Part shown: in pieces, positions 43,653 to 52,931 of the stretch
Layout: every line of letters begins with the position of its first letter
Position numbering within the stretch: position 1 is the stretch's first letter
Origin: Flaviflexus huanghaiensis
Lineage (GTDB): Bacteria; Actinomycetota; Actinomycetes; Actinomycetales; Actinomycetaceae
Direction: 5' to 3'
Length of the DNA: 64,000 nucleotides
NCBI RefSeq assembly: GCF_014118685.1
Contig: NZ_JACFAK010000005.1
Coordinates: 108,615 to 172,614 of the forward strand
Translations under genes and position numbers: made by a program
The notes under the pieces: model-generated
Database searches by the model: none
Told to the model about the DNA's origin: nothing
The model's input: the letters and a program-made list of their open reading frames with translations, nothing else

Positions 43653-45004
43653 GGAGCCACCTCCTCCTCGCCTTCGTGGGGCACCGTTGTCTTGCGAAGC
43701 TGGATGGCGGTGATGCGGTTGTGTTCGACGGCCGCGACCTCGAGCTCGTAGCGGACATGAAGGCCGTCGTCCTCGTCGTCCGTAGTGAATTCGGGGTTGA
43801 TGGGGACGATGTCTCCCTCGCGTGCCAGTCTTCCCATGTGCGACAGCATCCAACCTGCGATGGTCTCGTAGGGACCGTCGGGCAGGGCAATGCCGGAACG
43901 ATCCGCGAAGTCCTCGAGCGACGTCTGCCCATCGAACATCTTCGACTCGTGTAGCTTCATCTCCTCGCGATACTGCTCGTAGTCGTACTCATCCCAGATC
44001 TCACCAACAAGCTCTTCGATGATGTCTTCAAGAGTGACGAGACCGTCGGTGCCGCCGTATTCGTCGACAACAACGCCGATGTGATGACCGGATGACCTCA
44101 TGTGGTTCATGACGGGCATGATTGTCGACGTGCCCGGGACCATGAGGATTTCGCGAATGAGCGGCTCGATCGGATCGTCCTCCGATGTTGCATGCCGCGC
44201 TTCATACAGGTCGCGGATGTGAACAAAGCCCGCGACGTCGTCGATCTCCTCGTGGTAGACGGGGTAGCGGGAATATGGATGGTCACGGACGACGGCCAGG
44301 GCCTCTCCGACGGTCGCATCGTCCCGGATCGCGACGACGTCGCGCCGGTGCTTCATGACCTCGCGCAGGAGTGTGTTGGATGCCTGGAAGATGTCCTCAA
44401 CCATGTCCCGTTCGGACGGGTCGAACCCCTCGTGGCTGACGACGATATCGCGCACCTCTTCATCGCTCATCGCCGAGCCGTCCTCGTCAGGGTTGATACC
44501 CGCGAGGCGCAGGACCGCTCGAGAGGACGAGTCGATGATCCAGATGACCGGCTTGAGAAGCACGGCGAACTTCGCCAGTGGTGGGCCGAGAACTTTCGAG
44601 GTTCTTTCGTTCCGCGACAGGGCGATTCGCTTCGGGACAAGCTCTCCGAGCACGAGCGAGAGGTAGGAGATAAGGATGGTGAGAACGACGAGAGCGATTC
44701 CCGACGCCGCGCCGGTTGCGACGCCAAGATCCTCCAGGACGGGGACGAGCTGGGGCGCGAGCGTTGATGCGCCGAAGGCTGACGAGAAGAAACCAGCGAA
44801 TGTCACGCCGATCTGGACAGCCGACAGAAACGTGCCGGAGTCTCGCGCTAGTTCGGCGACCTTAGCGCCAGCCTTCGATTCGCGCTCCATGCGCCGTAGC
44901 TGACTCTCTCGAAGCGAGACCAGAGCCATTTCCGATGCGGCGAAGATGCCGCCGATGATGACGAAGATGAACACCATCGCGATGTCGAGCAGGAGGTCGC
45001 TCAT
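43649..45004 (-). CDS. Second CNNM/CorC (HlyC-type) CBS-domain membrane protein
   Basis: A 451-residue paralogue of the protein at 4161-5396. DUF21 membrane domain with three to four helices (about 1-190, with LGELVPKRIALSR), a CBS pair (about 205-335, VMKHRRDVVAI and VVDEYGGTDGLVTLEDIIEELVGEI) and a C-terminal CorC/HlyC domain (about 350-440). GGAGGT lies 6 nt before the ATG on the minus strand. A likely -10 (TACTAT) lies about 90 nt upstream. Ion specificity unknown. Confidence 0.92.
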   Translation of the reverse strand: MSDLLLDIAMVFIFVIIGGIFAASEMALVSLRESQLRRMERESKAGAKVAELARDSGTFLSAVQIGVTFAGFFSSAFGASTLAPQLVPVLEDLGVATGAASGIALVVLTILISYLSLVLGELVPKRIALSRNERTSKVLGPPLAKFAVLLKPVIWIIDSSSRAVLRLAGINPDEDGSAMSDEEVRDIVVSHEGFDPSERDMVEDIFQASNTLLREVMKHRRDVVAIRDDATVGEALAVVRDHPYSRYPVYHEEIDDVAGFVHIRDLYEARHATSEDDPIEPLIREILMVPGTSTIMPVMNHMRSSGHHIGVVVDEYGGTDGLVTLEDIIEELVGEIWDEYDYEQYREEMKLHESKMFDGQTSLEDFADRSGIALPDGPYETIAGWMLSHMGRLAREGDIVPINPEFTTDDEDDGLHVRYELEVAAVEHNRITAIQLRKTTVPHEGEEEVAP

Positions 45005-45172
45005 GACACGACCTCCGCGCTCGGCAGGATGAAGCTGGGCCTGGCGGTAGAACTGTCAGATTCCGAATTCGGGGGTTTATCCACGACCACCATAGTAACG
45101 GCACCGCCCCGCACCGTCAGGAACGCGAACTGCACGCACGATGCTCGGTGACGTTGCCCGACAGGGGACCGC

Positions 45173-46126
45173 CTAGTCCACTTTGAACAGAGTCTTACCG
45201 ACGGAGGTTGCGGACTCAATGTGAGCATGGCCGGTAGCCGCCTCCGATAGGGGCAGGATTTTGCCGATAAGGACATCGAGGCGTCCGGTCGACACATGTC
45301 CCATGAGTTCGCCCCAGCGCCACTCCTGCTCAGCACCGAGGTGGTCGGCGAGCGTAGGGCGGGTGACGAAGAGGCTGCCGAGCTTATTGAGACGCTGCAG
45401 ATCGAAGGGCGGGACCTGGCCCGATGCTCCGCCGAAGAGACACATGAGTCCGCGCGGGCGCAGGCAGGTGATCGTATGGTCGAAGGAGTCCTTGCCAATC
45501 CCGTCGTAGACAACGTCGACCTTGCCGACGAGTTTCTCGACCTGCTCCGGAACGCTGGCCCAGTCGTCGGCGACGATCGTGTGTGTTGCCAGCGAGAAGG
45601 CGAGTTTGTCAGCCGAGCCAACCGTGCCGACCGTCGTCGCTCCGCGATGTGTCGCGAGTTGGGCAGCGAGCCGTCCGACGCCGCCAGCCGCGCCCGTGAG
45701 GAGAATCTTCGTCCCCGAGCCGACCGGGAAGACAGAACGAATGAGATAGTGCGCGGTCATTCCTTGAAGTGGCAGTGCAGCCGCGATATCCATATCGACG
45801 TCGTCAGGAACGTACATGGCGGCCGACGCGGGAATGACGACCTTCTGTGCGTACGAGGCAGCGCCGTTGCCCCACGCTACCCGCGTCCCATCCCACCAGC
45901 CTTCGACGCCATCGCCCCGGCCGATGACTCGACCCGAGCCCTCTCGGCCGGGAATGAACGGATAATCGACGTCATATACTCCGCTACGTTCGTACGTGTC
46001 GATGAAGTTGAGTCCCGCGTAGTCGACATCGATGAGGAGCTCACCTGGGCCTGGAACGGGATCAGGGACCTCCACCCACTCGAGAGCCTCGGGGCCACCT
46101 GCTGCCTTCGCCTGTATCGCAAACAT
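45173..46126 (-). CDS. Quinone oxidoreductase-like zinc-independent MDR protein
   Basis: NADPH-dependent medium-chain reductase of the quinone oxidoreductase group, 317 residues. GREGSGRVIGRG and the nucleotide motif TGAAGGVGRLAAQLA are present; the zinc-binding Cys of alcohol dehydrogenases is absent. AAGGAGG sits 6 nt before ATG 46126 on the minus strand, fixing the start; the frame is open 57 nt further. It is divergent from the CxxC CMD-family gene with only 55 nt between starts, hinting at shared redox control. Confidence 0.92.
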   Translation of the reverse strand: MFAIQAKAAGGPEALEWVEVPDPVPGPGELLIDVDYAGLNFIDTYERSGVYDVDYPFIPGREGSGRVIGRGDGVEGWWDGTRVAWGNGAASYAQKVVIPASAAMYVPDDVDMDIAAALPLQGMTAHYLIRSVFPVGSGTKILLTGAAGGVGRLAAQLATHRGATTVGTVGSADKLAFSLATHTIVADDWASVPEQVEKLVGKVDVVYDGIGKDSFDHTITCLRPRGLMCLFGGASGQVPPFDLQRLNKLGSLFVTRPTLADHLGAEQEWRWGELMGHVSTGRLDVLIGKILPLSEAATGHAHIESATSVGKTLFKVD

Positions 46127-46144
46127 CGTTCGCCTCCTTGGACC

Positions 46145-46150
46145 TAGACT
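46145..46150 (+). promoter_or_regulatory. Candidate -10 box of the CMD-family gene
   Basis: TAGACT lies 37 nt before ATG 46182 in the 55-nt divergent intergenic region. The -35 would fall inside the start of the quinone oxidoreductase gene. Confidence 0.3.
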
Positions 46151-46181
46151 AGGTGGAAAAGCTCGTACGGGGGAGAGAACC

Positions 46182-46637
46182 ATGGAATCAACGCGCCGCC
46201 TCTACATCGACAAGGAGCATTCGGCTGTCTACCGGTCCGCGCTCAGCTTCGCCAAGGCGACGACGAAGGCCGCCGAGGAGGCCGGCCTGGGCCGAGACTT
46301 GGTCGAGCTCATCAACGTCCGTTGCTCCCAGATGAACACGTGCCCCGCCTGCCTCAAGATTCATGTTCCGCAGTTGGTTCGAGCCGGTCTCGACTCGGTC
46401 AAGATTGCTGTCATCCCGTCCTGGCGCGATACCGAAATCTTCACGCCGGAGGAGCGCGCCGTCCTTGAGATTGCCGAACTCGTCACCGACCTGCCCCAGC
46501 CTCGTGACGCCGGTCAACGCTACGACGAGGCGGCGTCCGTCCTCACCCCGGAACAGCTGTCGGCCGCCGCTTGGGTGGCGACTGCTATCAACGCCTTCAA
46601 CCGTATCTCCGTCATCTCCGGTCACCCCGTGCGTTGA
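46182..46637 (+). CDS. Carboxymuconolactone decarboxylase (AhpD-like) family protein
   Basis: A 151-residue CMD-family protein. NTCPACLKIH carries the CxxC (Cys54, Cys57) and His61 typical of AhpD-like thiol peroxidase proteins; an additional Cys48 lies just upstream. Such proteins reduce peroxides or act as disulfide reductases. The divergent quinone oxidoreductase supports a redox-stress role (inference). ATG 46182 has GGGGAGAGA upstream. Confidence 0.9.
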   Translation: MESTRRLYIDKEHSAVYRSALSFAKATTKAAEEAGLGRDLVELINVRCSQMNTCPACLKIHVPQLVRAGLDSVKIAVIPSWRDTEIFTPEERAVLEIAELVTDLPQPRDAGQRYDEAASVLTPEQLSAAAWVATAINAFNRISVISGHPVR

Positions 46638-46745
46638 GCGACACGAGGTCCCACATTGTGGCAACCCTCGGTCCCCGCTGAGGAAGGCCGATAGGGTGTA
46701 ACCGGGCTAACAGAACAAAGCTTCCAGTTTCGATACACGCGGGCG

Positions 46746-46751
46746 TATAGT
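46746..46751 (+). promoter_or_regulatory. -10 box of the arg operon (leaderless arrangement)
   Basis: TATAGT lies 13 nt before the argC ATG with no Shine-Dalgarno, predicting a leaderless message. The neighbouring TTATTCGCAT resembles half of an ARG box, a plausible ArgR site, but the dyad is incomplete. Confidence 0.5.
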
Positions 46752-46758
46752 TATTCGC

Positions 46759-47799
46759 ATGGTCACAGTAGCTGTAGCAGGAGCCAGCGGATACGCGGGG
46801 GGAGAGGCTCTCCGGCTTCTCCTTGCCCACCCGGAGCTCGAGATCGGGGCGCTGGCCGCCCATTCGTCGAGGGGACCGCTTGGTTCCCATCAACCGCACC
46901 TGGCGCCGCTTGCCAGCCGTGAACTCGTCGGACTCGAGCCCGAACTGCTTGCCGATTCGGATGTTGTCGTCCTTGGTCTGCCACATGGCGCGTCAGGTCA
47001 GCTCACCGCAGAGATCCTCGCAATCAACCCCGACGTGCGCATGGTCGACCTCGGGGCTGACCATCGCCTGGAGAATAGGGGCGACTGGGAGGCATTTTAT
47101 GGCGAGGGCTGGTCCGAACCGTGGGCCTATGCCATGCCGGAGCTGCTTCGTACCGGTCAAACCCAGCGAGAAATTCTTGCCGATGCGAAGGTCATCGCCG
47201 CACCGGGTTGCAACGCGTCGGCGGTAACGTTCGCTGCACAGCCAGCGATAAGGGCCGGTATTGCCACCGGAGAGGACATCGTCGCCGTGTTGGCAGTCGG
47301 CTATTCCGGGGCGGGTAAGGCGCTAAAGACACACCTGCTTGCATCCGAGGGCATCGGAAATCTCAACCCGTACGCGGTTGGCGGCACCCATCGCCACATT
47401 CCCGAGATCACCCAGAATCTCCGACTGGCGGGCGGAACCCTGAGCGGCCTGTCGTTCACCCCGGTCCTCGCGCCGGTCGTCCGCGGCATCATTGCGACGG
47501 TGTCGATGCCCGTCGCGCCCGGGACGACCCCGAGCGACGTCACAGACGCCTACCGCTCCGCATACGACGGTGAGCCGTTCGTCCGCTGGTCCGCGACTCC
47601 TCCGAACACCGCCGTCACGACGGGCTCCAATAGCGCCCTCGTGCACGCTGTCCTTGACCGTGACGGGCAGCGCCTCACGGCGGTCTGCACGCTCGACAAC
47701 CTCGTGAAGGGCACGGCGGGCGCCGCCATCCAAGCCTTAAATCTCTCCCTCGGCATTCCCGAGGAGACCGGCCTATCGAGCATCGGAGTCGCTCCATGA
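46759..47799 (+). CDS. argC: N-acetyl-gamma-glutamyl-phosphate reductase
   Basis: Reduces N-acetylglutamyl phosphate to the semialdehyde with NADPH. 346 residues with GASGYAGGEALRLL at the N-terminus, LPHGASG, and catalytic Cys151 in AAPGCNASA. First gene of the arginine operon; it overlaps argJ by ATGA. Confidence 0.97.
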   Translation: MVTVAVAGASGYAGGEALRLLLAHPELEIGALAAHSSRGPLGSHQPHLAPLASRELVGLEPELLADSDVVVLGLPHGASGQLTAEILAINPDVRMVDLGADHRLENRGDWEAFYGEGWSEPWAYAMPELLRTGQTQREILADAKVIAAPGCNASAVTFAAQPAIRAGIATGEDIVAVLAVGYSGAGKALKTHLLASEGIGNLNPYAVGGTHRHIPEITQNLRLAGGTLSGLSFTPVLAPVVRGIIATVSMPVAPGTTPSDVTDAYRSAYDGEPFVRWSATPPNTAVTTGSNSALVHAVLDRDGQRLTAVCTLDNLVKGTAGAAIQALNLSLGIPEETGLSSIGVAP

Positions 47800-48950
47800 T
47801 TACGCATCCCCTCGGATTCCGGGCGGCTGGTGTCACAGCCGGTTTGAAGGAATCCGGCAAGCCCGACCTTGCTCTCGTCGTCAATGACGGACCAGAACAC
47901 ACCGCAGCTGGGGTATTTACAACAAACCGAATCGTTGCGTGGCCGGTGACGTGGACAAAGAGCGCGATAGCGGACGGCATCATTCAGGCCGTTGTCCTCA
48001 ATTCCGGCAACGCGAACGTTGCGACTCCGGGTGGCATGGCCGTGACGGAAGCGACAGCGCAGACAGTCGCCGACAGCCTCGGCATCCCAATCCGCGATGT
48101 GGCAGTTTGCTCGACAGGAGTCATTGGCACGGCGCTGTCAGCCGCCCCCCTCATGTCGGGTGTGGAGAAGGCAGTTCCCGCCCTCAGTTCGGACGGCGGT
48201 CCTGCCGCTGCAGAGGCGATCATGACGACTGATACGTCGCAGAAGGAATCGCAATTCACTGCAGATTTTCGGATCGGTGGCATGGCAAAGGGTGCTGGCA
48301 TGATTGCGCCTGGCATGGCGACGATGCTGTGCGTCATCACGACCGACGCCGTCATCGACCCGGCCTTCGCACAGGATGCGCTCTCGGCGGCAGTCGATCT
48401 CACATTCAATCGAATCGACGTTGACGGGTGCATGTCGACAAACGACACGGTCCTCCTCCTCTCCAGTGGCGCAAGCGGAATCTCACCTGACCCGGCGCAA
48501 TTCCAGCAGGGCCTGACGTCTGTGTGTGATGACCTCGCCCGACAAATCGTGGCGGACGGCGAAGGTGCGAGTCACGTTATCAACCTACGCGTGACGAAGT
48601 CAGCGACGGAGGCTGGTGCCCTGGCGGTTGCCCGCGCCATCGCCCAGTCGAACCTTTTTAAGTGTGCGATCTTCGGCAATGACCCGAACTGGGGCAGGAT
48701 CATCTCCGCGGCTGGAACGGTGCCGGAAACGGTCGCGCCGTTCGACCCGGCGGATCTTGCCGTCATCATCAACGGTGTGATTGTTGCAGAAAACGGTATC
48801 GACACCGGCAGGCGCGACGAGGTCGATATGGCGGCCAACCGGGACGTCACCATCGAGCTTCAGCTCGGCTCCGGGGCGGAGTCGGCACAGATTTGGACCA
48901 ACGACCTGACGTATGACTACGTCACGGAGAATTCGGCGTACACGACATGA
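47796..48950 (+). CDS. argJ: Glutamate N-acetyltransferase / amino-acid acetyltransferase
   Basis: Recycles the acetyl group from N-acetylornithine to glutamate; the bifunctional form can also use acetyl-CoA. 384 residues. Self-cleavage site in [15 protein letters not shown] between Ala175 and Thr176, the new N-terminal Thr being the nucleophile. GNDPNWGRI near the C-terminus is typical. Overlaps argC (ATGA) and argB (ATGA). Confidence 0.97.
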   Translation: MITHPLGFRAAGVTAGLKESGKPDLALVVNDGPEHTAAGVFTTNRIVAWPVTWTKSAIADGIIQAVVLNSGNANVATPGGMAVTEATAQTVADSLGIPIRDVAVCSTGVIGTALSAAPLMSGVEKAVPALSSDGGPAAAEAIMTTDTSQKESQFTADFRIGGMAKGAGMIAPGMATMLCVITTDAVIDPAFAQDALSAAVDLTFNRIDVDGCMSTNDTVLLLSSGASGISPDPAQFQQGLTSVCDDLARQIVADGEGASHVINLRVTKSATEAGALAVARAIAQSNLFKCAIFGNDPNWGRIISAAGTVPETVAPFDPADLAVIINGVIVAENGIDTGRRDEVDMAANRDVTIELQLGSGAESAQIWTNDLTYDYVTENSAYTT

Positions 48951-49843
48951 GCATTCTCGACAGGCTACAGGCGGCACAGGAAAAGGCAGAGGTTCTCGTT
49001 CAGGCGTTGCCCTGGATTAGGGAGTTCTCCGGCCAAACCATGGTCATCAAATATGGCGGCAACGCCATGGTCAATGACGAGCTTAAGCAGGCGTTCGTCC
49101 ACGACGTCATGTTCTTCCATCACGTCGGGCTGCGCCCCGTCATCGTCCACGGTGGCGGCCCGCAGATCAACGCGATGCTCGGCAGATTGAGCATCGAGTC
49201 GGAGTTCCGAGGTGGACTGCGGGTCACGACTCCAGAGGCGATGGATATCGTCCGGATGGTTCTCACAGGTCAGGTGCAGCGCGAGCTCGTCTCCCTCATT
49301 AACAGGGATGCGCCCTATGCGGTCGGCATGTCCGGTGAAGACGCGGGACTTCTCACCGCGGTAAAGCGCACTGCCCTTATAGACGGTGCGGAGGTTGATC
49401 TCGGCCAGGTTGGCGACGTCCACCACGTCAACCCGGCCGGCATCCTCGAACTCCTCGATGCTGACCGCATCCCCGTCGTGTCGACGATCGCAGTTGACGT
49501 TGAAGGCGACGGGATCCTTAACGTCAACGCGGACACCGCCGCGGCTGCGATCGCCGGAGCACTCGGCGCTCGGAAGCTTCTCATGTTGACCGATGTCGAA
49601 GGACTGTACCTTGACTGGCCGAACAAGGACTCCCTCGCCGCAACGGTGACGGATGCTCAGGTTCGTGAGCTCCTTCCATCGCTCGATGCGGGAATGAAGC
49701 CGAAAATGGAGGCCGCACTTTACGCCATCGATGCGGGAGTTGGCGCCGCCCATATTATCGATGGCCGCATGGCCCATTCCATGCTTCTTGAGATCTTCAC
49801 GGATGCCGGTGTCGGCACCCTCGTCACGAAGGGGAACGAATGA
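48947..49843 (+). CDS. argB: Acetylglutamate kinase
   Basis: Phosphorylates N-acetylglutamate, often the arginine-inhibited step. 298 residues of the amino-acid kinase fold: [10 protein letters not shown] with Lys35, VHGGGPQIN and [16 protein letters not shown]. The N-terminal helix before the fold (residues 1-25), present in arginine-sensitive hexameric enzymes, is there. Overlaps argJ and argD by 4 nt each. Confidence 0.97.
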   Translation: MSILDRLQAAQEKAEVLVQALPWIREFSGQTMVIKYGGNAMVNDELKQAFVHDVMFFHHVGLRPVIVHGGGPQINAMLGRLSIESEFRGGLRVTTPEAMDIVRMVLTGQVQRELVSLINRDAPYAVGMSGEDAGLLTAVKRTALIDGAEVDLGQVGDVHHVNPAGILELLDADRIPVVSTIAVDVEGDGILNVNADTAAAAIAGALGARKLLMLTDVEGLYLDWPNKDSLAATVTDAQVRELLPSLDAGMKPKMEAALYAIDAGVGAAHIIDGRMAHSMLLEIFTDAGVGTLVTKGNE

Positions 49844-50967
49844 TTGAGACCTACCAGCAGGTGTACCAGAATGCTTTCGGTACGCCGTCGCTCGTCCTAG
49901 ATCACGGCAAGGGCGCATACGTATGGGATACGGATGGGAAGAAGCATCTCGACCTCCTCGCTGGTATCGCAGTCAATGCGCTTGGCTACGCCGACCCGGC
50001 GATGATGAAAGCGATCGCGGACCAGGCTGCCAAACTCGCCCACGTGTCGAACTTCTTCACGACGGAGCCTCAGATCAACCTCGCCACGAAGCTTGTCGAG
50101 CTTCTCATCACCGAGGGCGGCCGGGCAGGCAAGGTATTCCTTGCGAACTCCGGCGCGGAGGCGAACGAGGGTGCGATGAAGCTCGCCATGCTCCACAAGC
50201 CGGGAGGGCGGATCATCGCCCTGGAGGGCGGATTCCACGGCCGGACCCTCGGCTCCCTGTCGATCACCCACAAGCCAGCGATCCGCGAGCCTTTCGGCCA
50301 GATTCCGGGGTGCGCGTTCATCAGTACCGATGTTGAGGCTCTCGAAACGCTTGGAGACGATGTCGCCGCGATCTTCATTGAGCCGATTCAGGGCGAGCGC
50401 GGTGTTGTCCCCCTCAGCCCCGAGTTTCTCATCGCCGCTCGGCAGACCGCGGACCGCATCGGTGCCCTCCTTGTCGCTGACGAAATCCAAACTGGTATGG
50501 GTCGGACGGGTCGCTGGTTCGCGCACACGGAGCACATCCAGGCCGACGTTGTCACGCTCGCGAAGGGGCTTGGGGGAGGCATGCCGGTCGGCGCGATCAT
50601 CGCAACCGGCCCGGCTGCCGGCCTATTCACGCCGGGAAGCCACGGCAGCACGTTCGGTGGCAATCCGATTGTCGCCGCGGCGTCGCTTGCTGTCATCGGC
50701 AGGGTCGAGGGCCTCCTCGATCACGTCCAACAGACCGGCGCATGGCTGACATCAGCCCTCGAAGTAGCGGGTTTCCCCGTCCGGGGCGCAGGCCTGCTCC
50801 TTGGCGTCACCGTCAACGACGCACCGCGACTGGTTGGCGAAATGAGGGAGCGCGGCTTCATCGTCAACGCAACGGGCGACGACACGCTACGGCTGGCCCC
50901 ACCGCTCATCATCACCCAGGCAGATCTCGAGCCCTTCATCGATACTCTGCGTGACCTGAGGGGATGA
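49840..50967 (+). CDS. argD: Acetylornithine aminotransferase
   Basis: PLP-dependent class III aminotransferase, 375 residues, making N-acetylornithine. [36 protein letters not shown] Lys in [14 protein letters not shown] and [11 protein letters not shown] are all present. It is followed after 1 nt by argR; argF, which usually sits between argD and argR in Actinobacteria, is missing. Confidence 0.96.
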   Translation: MIETYQQVYQNAFGTPSLVLDHGKGAYVWDTDGKKHLDLLAGIAVNALGYADPAMMKAIADQAAKLAHVSNFFTTEPQINLATKLVELLITEGGRAGKVFLANSGAEANEGAMKLAMLHKPGGRIIALEGGFHGRTLGSLSITHKPAIREPFGQIPGCAFISTDVEALETLGDDVAAIFIEPIQGERGVVPLSPEFLIAARQTADRIGALLVADEIQTGMGRTGRWFAHTEHIQADVVTLAKGLGGGMPVGAIIATGPAAGLFTPGSHGSTFGGNPIVAAASLAVIGRVEGLLDHVQQTGAWLTSALEVAGFPVRGAGLLLGVTVNDAPRLVGEMRERGFIVNATGDDTLRLAPPLIITQADLEPFIDTLRDLRG

Positions 50968-50968
50968 C

Positions 50969-51481
50969 GTGAAGACGACGCCGACCACTCGGGCCGCCCG
51001 TCACGCAGTGATCGCGGAGATAATCAATACCGCCCACATCGCCTCACAGGAAGCGCTTCGGGTTGAGCTCGCTGAGCGCGGCATCGTCGTCACCCAGGCG
51101 ACGCTGTCACGCGACCTTGACGATCTCAGGGCGACGAAGGTCCGCTTCAGCAGTGGCCGGCAGGCCTACGTTCTGCCCAATCCCGATGAAGTGCCAGACG
51201 CGACCGTGGCCGCCCGCGACTATCTCGAGCGGTATTGCCGGGACTTCCTCCTCACCGCGAGGGTCGCGTTCAACCAGGTCGTGCTGCGGACACCACCGGG
51301 TGCTGCGCAGATCCTCGCATCCTCAGTCGACCGTGCCGTGCTCGAGGGCGTCCTCGGCTGCGTTGCGGGCGACGATACTGTCCTCCTCGTCACCGATTCC
51401 GGAGATCGGGCGACATCACTTGCTACGTACCTTCTACATCTGGCCGAACAGCGGTCACCAGAGAAAGAGAAAAACGCATGA
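50969..51481 (+). CDS. argR: Arginine repressor
   Basis: Hexameric arginine-responsive repressor. N-terminal winged helix with [19 protein letters not shown] (SR recognition motif) and C-terminal oligomerisation domain with [12 protein letters not shown] (Asp pair for arginine binding). 170 residues, GTG start. It overlaps argG by 4 nt. It presumably controls this operon; no complete ARG box was found by eye. Confidence 0.95.
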   Translation: MKTTPTTRAARHAVIAEIINTAHIASQEALRVELAERGIVVTQATLSRDLDDLRATKVRFSSGRQAYVLPNPDEVPDATVAARDYLERYCRDFLLTARVAFNQVVLRTPPGAAQILASSVDRAVLEGVLGCVAGDDTVLLVTDSGDRATSLATYLLHLAEQRSPEKEKNA

Positions 51482-52719
51482 GCGAACATAAGGATCGGGT
51501 TGTCCTTGCCTACTCCGGTGGGCTGGACACCTCCGTCGCGATCGGATGGATTGGTGAGCAGACCGGCGCCGAAGTGGTGACCGTGTCCGTGGACGTTGGG
51601 CAGGGCGGCGAGGACCTCGAGGTCATCCGCCAGCGCGCGCTCGACTGCGGAGCTGTGGAAGCCTACATCGCCGATGCTCGCGACGAGTTCGCGGAAGATT
51701 ACTGCATGCCAGCGCTTGCCGCGAATGGCCTGTACATGGATGCGTACCCGCTGGTGTCGGCCATCTCGAGACCGATCATTGTCAAGCATCTCGTCACCGC
51801 TGCCCGTCAGTTCGGCGCGACGACCGTGGCTCACGGATGTACGGGCAAGGGCAACGACCAGGTCCGTTTCGAGGTTGGCATCACGTCTCTCGGTCCGAAT
51901 CTCCAGTGTCTCGCTCCTGTACGCGACCTCGCGCTGACTCGCGACTTCGCGATCGAGTACGCGAACAAGCACAACCTGCCGATCGAGACGACGAAGAGCA
52001 ACCCATTTTCGATCGACCAGAATGTGTGGGGCAGGGCCATTGAGACCGGCTTCCTTGAGGACATCTGGAACGCGCCGACAAAGGATGTGTACTCCTACAC
52101 TGACGACCCGACCTACCCGCCGCTTCCAGACGAAGTCATCATCACGTTCGAGGCGGGCATCCCCGTCGCGATTGACGGTGCGCAGGTCACGCCTCTGCAG
52201 GCGATCCAGCAACTGAATCAGCGCGCCGGAGCTCAGGGAATCGGCCGCATCGATATCGTCGAAGATCGCATGGTTGGCATCAAGTCCCGTGAGATTTATG
52301 AGGCGCCGGGGGCGATGACACTCATCGAGGCCCACCGCCAGCTCGAGGACATCACTCTCGACCGCGACCAAGCCCGCTTCAAGAGGACCGTGTCGGACCA
52401 GTGGACGAACCTTGTGTACGAAGGTCAGTGGTTCTCGCCTCTCAAGCAGTCTCTCGATGCGTTTATCCAGGACACCCAGCGCTACGTGTCCGGTGACATC
52501 CGGATGACACTGCACGGCGGCCGCGCCACCGTGACGGGACGCCGCTCAGAAACGTCACTGTATGATTTCAACCTCGCGACGTACGATGCTGGCGACACGT
52601 TTGACCAGTCGTCGGCGCGCGGATTCATTGAGCTCACCGGGCTTCCCGCGAAACTTGCAGCGGCCCGCGACGTCACCTTCGGCAACGGCGAAGCGATGGG
52701 CGAGACAGTCCTCAGCTGA
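51478..52719 (+). CDS. argG: Argininosuccinate synthase
   Basis: Joins citrulline and aspartate using ATP. 413 residues with [11 protein letters not shown] (residues 9-19, PP-loop), [15 protein letters not shown] and [17 protein letters not shown]. The ATG overlaps the argR stop. A strong terminator follows, so argH, 7.1 kb away, must be transcribed separately. Confidence 0.97.
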   Translation: MSEHKDRVVLAYSGGLDTSVAIGWIGEQTGAEVVTVSVDVGQGGEDLEVIRQRALDCGAVEAYIADARDEFAEDYCMPALAANGLYMDAYPLVSAISRPIIVKHLVTAARQFGATTVAHGCTGKGNDQVRFEVGITSLGPNLQCLAPVRDLALTRDFAIEYANKHNLPIETTKSNPFSIDQNVWGRAIETGFLEDIWNAPTKDVYSYTDDPTYPPLPDEVIITFEAGIPVAIDGAQVTPLQAIQQLNQRAGAQGIGRIDIVEDRMVGIKSREIYEAPGAMTLIEAHRQLEDITLDRDQARFKRTVSDQWTNLVYEGQWFSPLKQSLDAFIQDTQRYVSGDIRMTLHGGRATVTGRRSETSLYDFNLATYDAGDTFDQSSARGFIELTGLPAKLAAARDVTFGNGEAMGETVLS

Positions 52720-52730
52720 TGTGTTCTATG

Positions 52731-52759
52731 GGGCGGCGGTCTTCGGACCGCCGCCCTTT
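52731..52759 (+). terminator. Intrinsic terminator of the arg operon
   Basis: GGGCGGCGGTC (52731-52741) pairs perfectly with GACCGCCGCCC (52746-52756) across a TTCG tetraloop, followed by TTT. It begins 12 nt after the argG stop. One of the clearest terminators in the window. Confidence 0.85.
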
Positions 52760-52931
52760 CGCGTCGGAGGGCATTCGACACCCTGATCGGATTCGGTCCT
52801 GCCGAGGTTTCTGCCAGCGGGTATGCAATCGAAGCGGTGGACGCCGGAGATGTGAGACTTTACGCTGGAGTCCCGTGCCCACCCGCACATGCACGGGGGT
52901 TTCCCTTGGTCTCAACAAAGGAGTCTGACCA

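Noticed and set aside
46730..46765. Full ARG box before argC
   Set aside because: Only a half-site-like TTATTCGCAT is visible; the second half of the dyad is missing, so I mention it only as a possibility.
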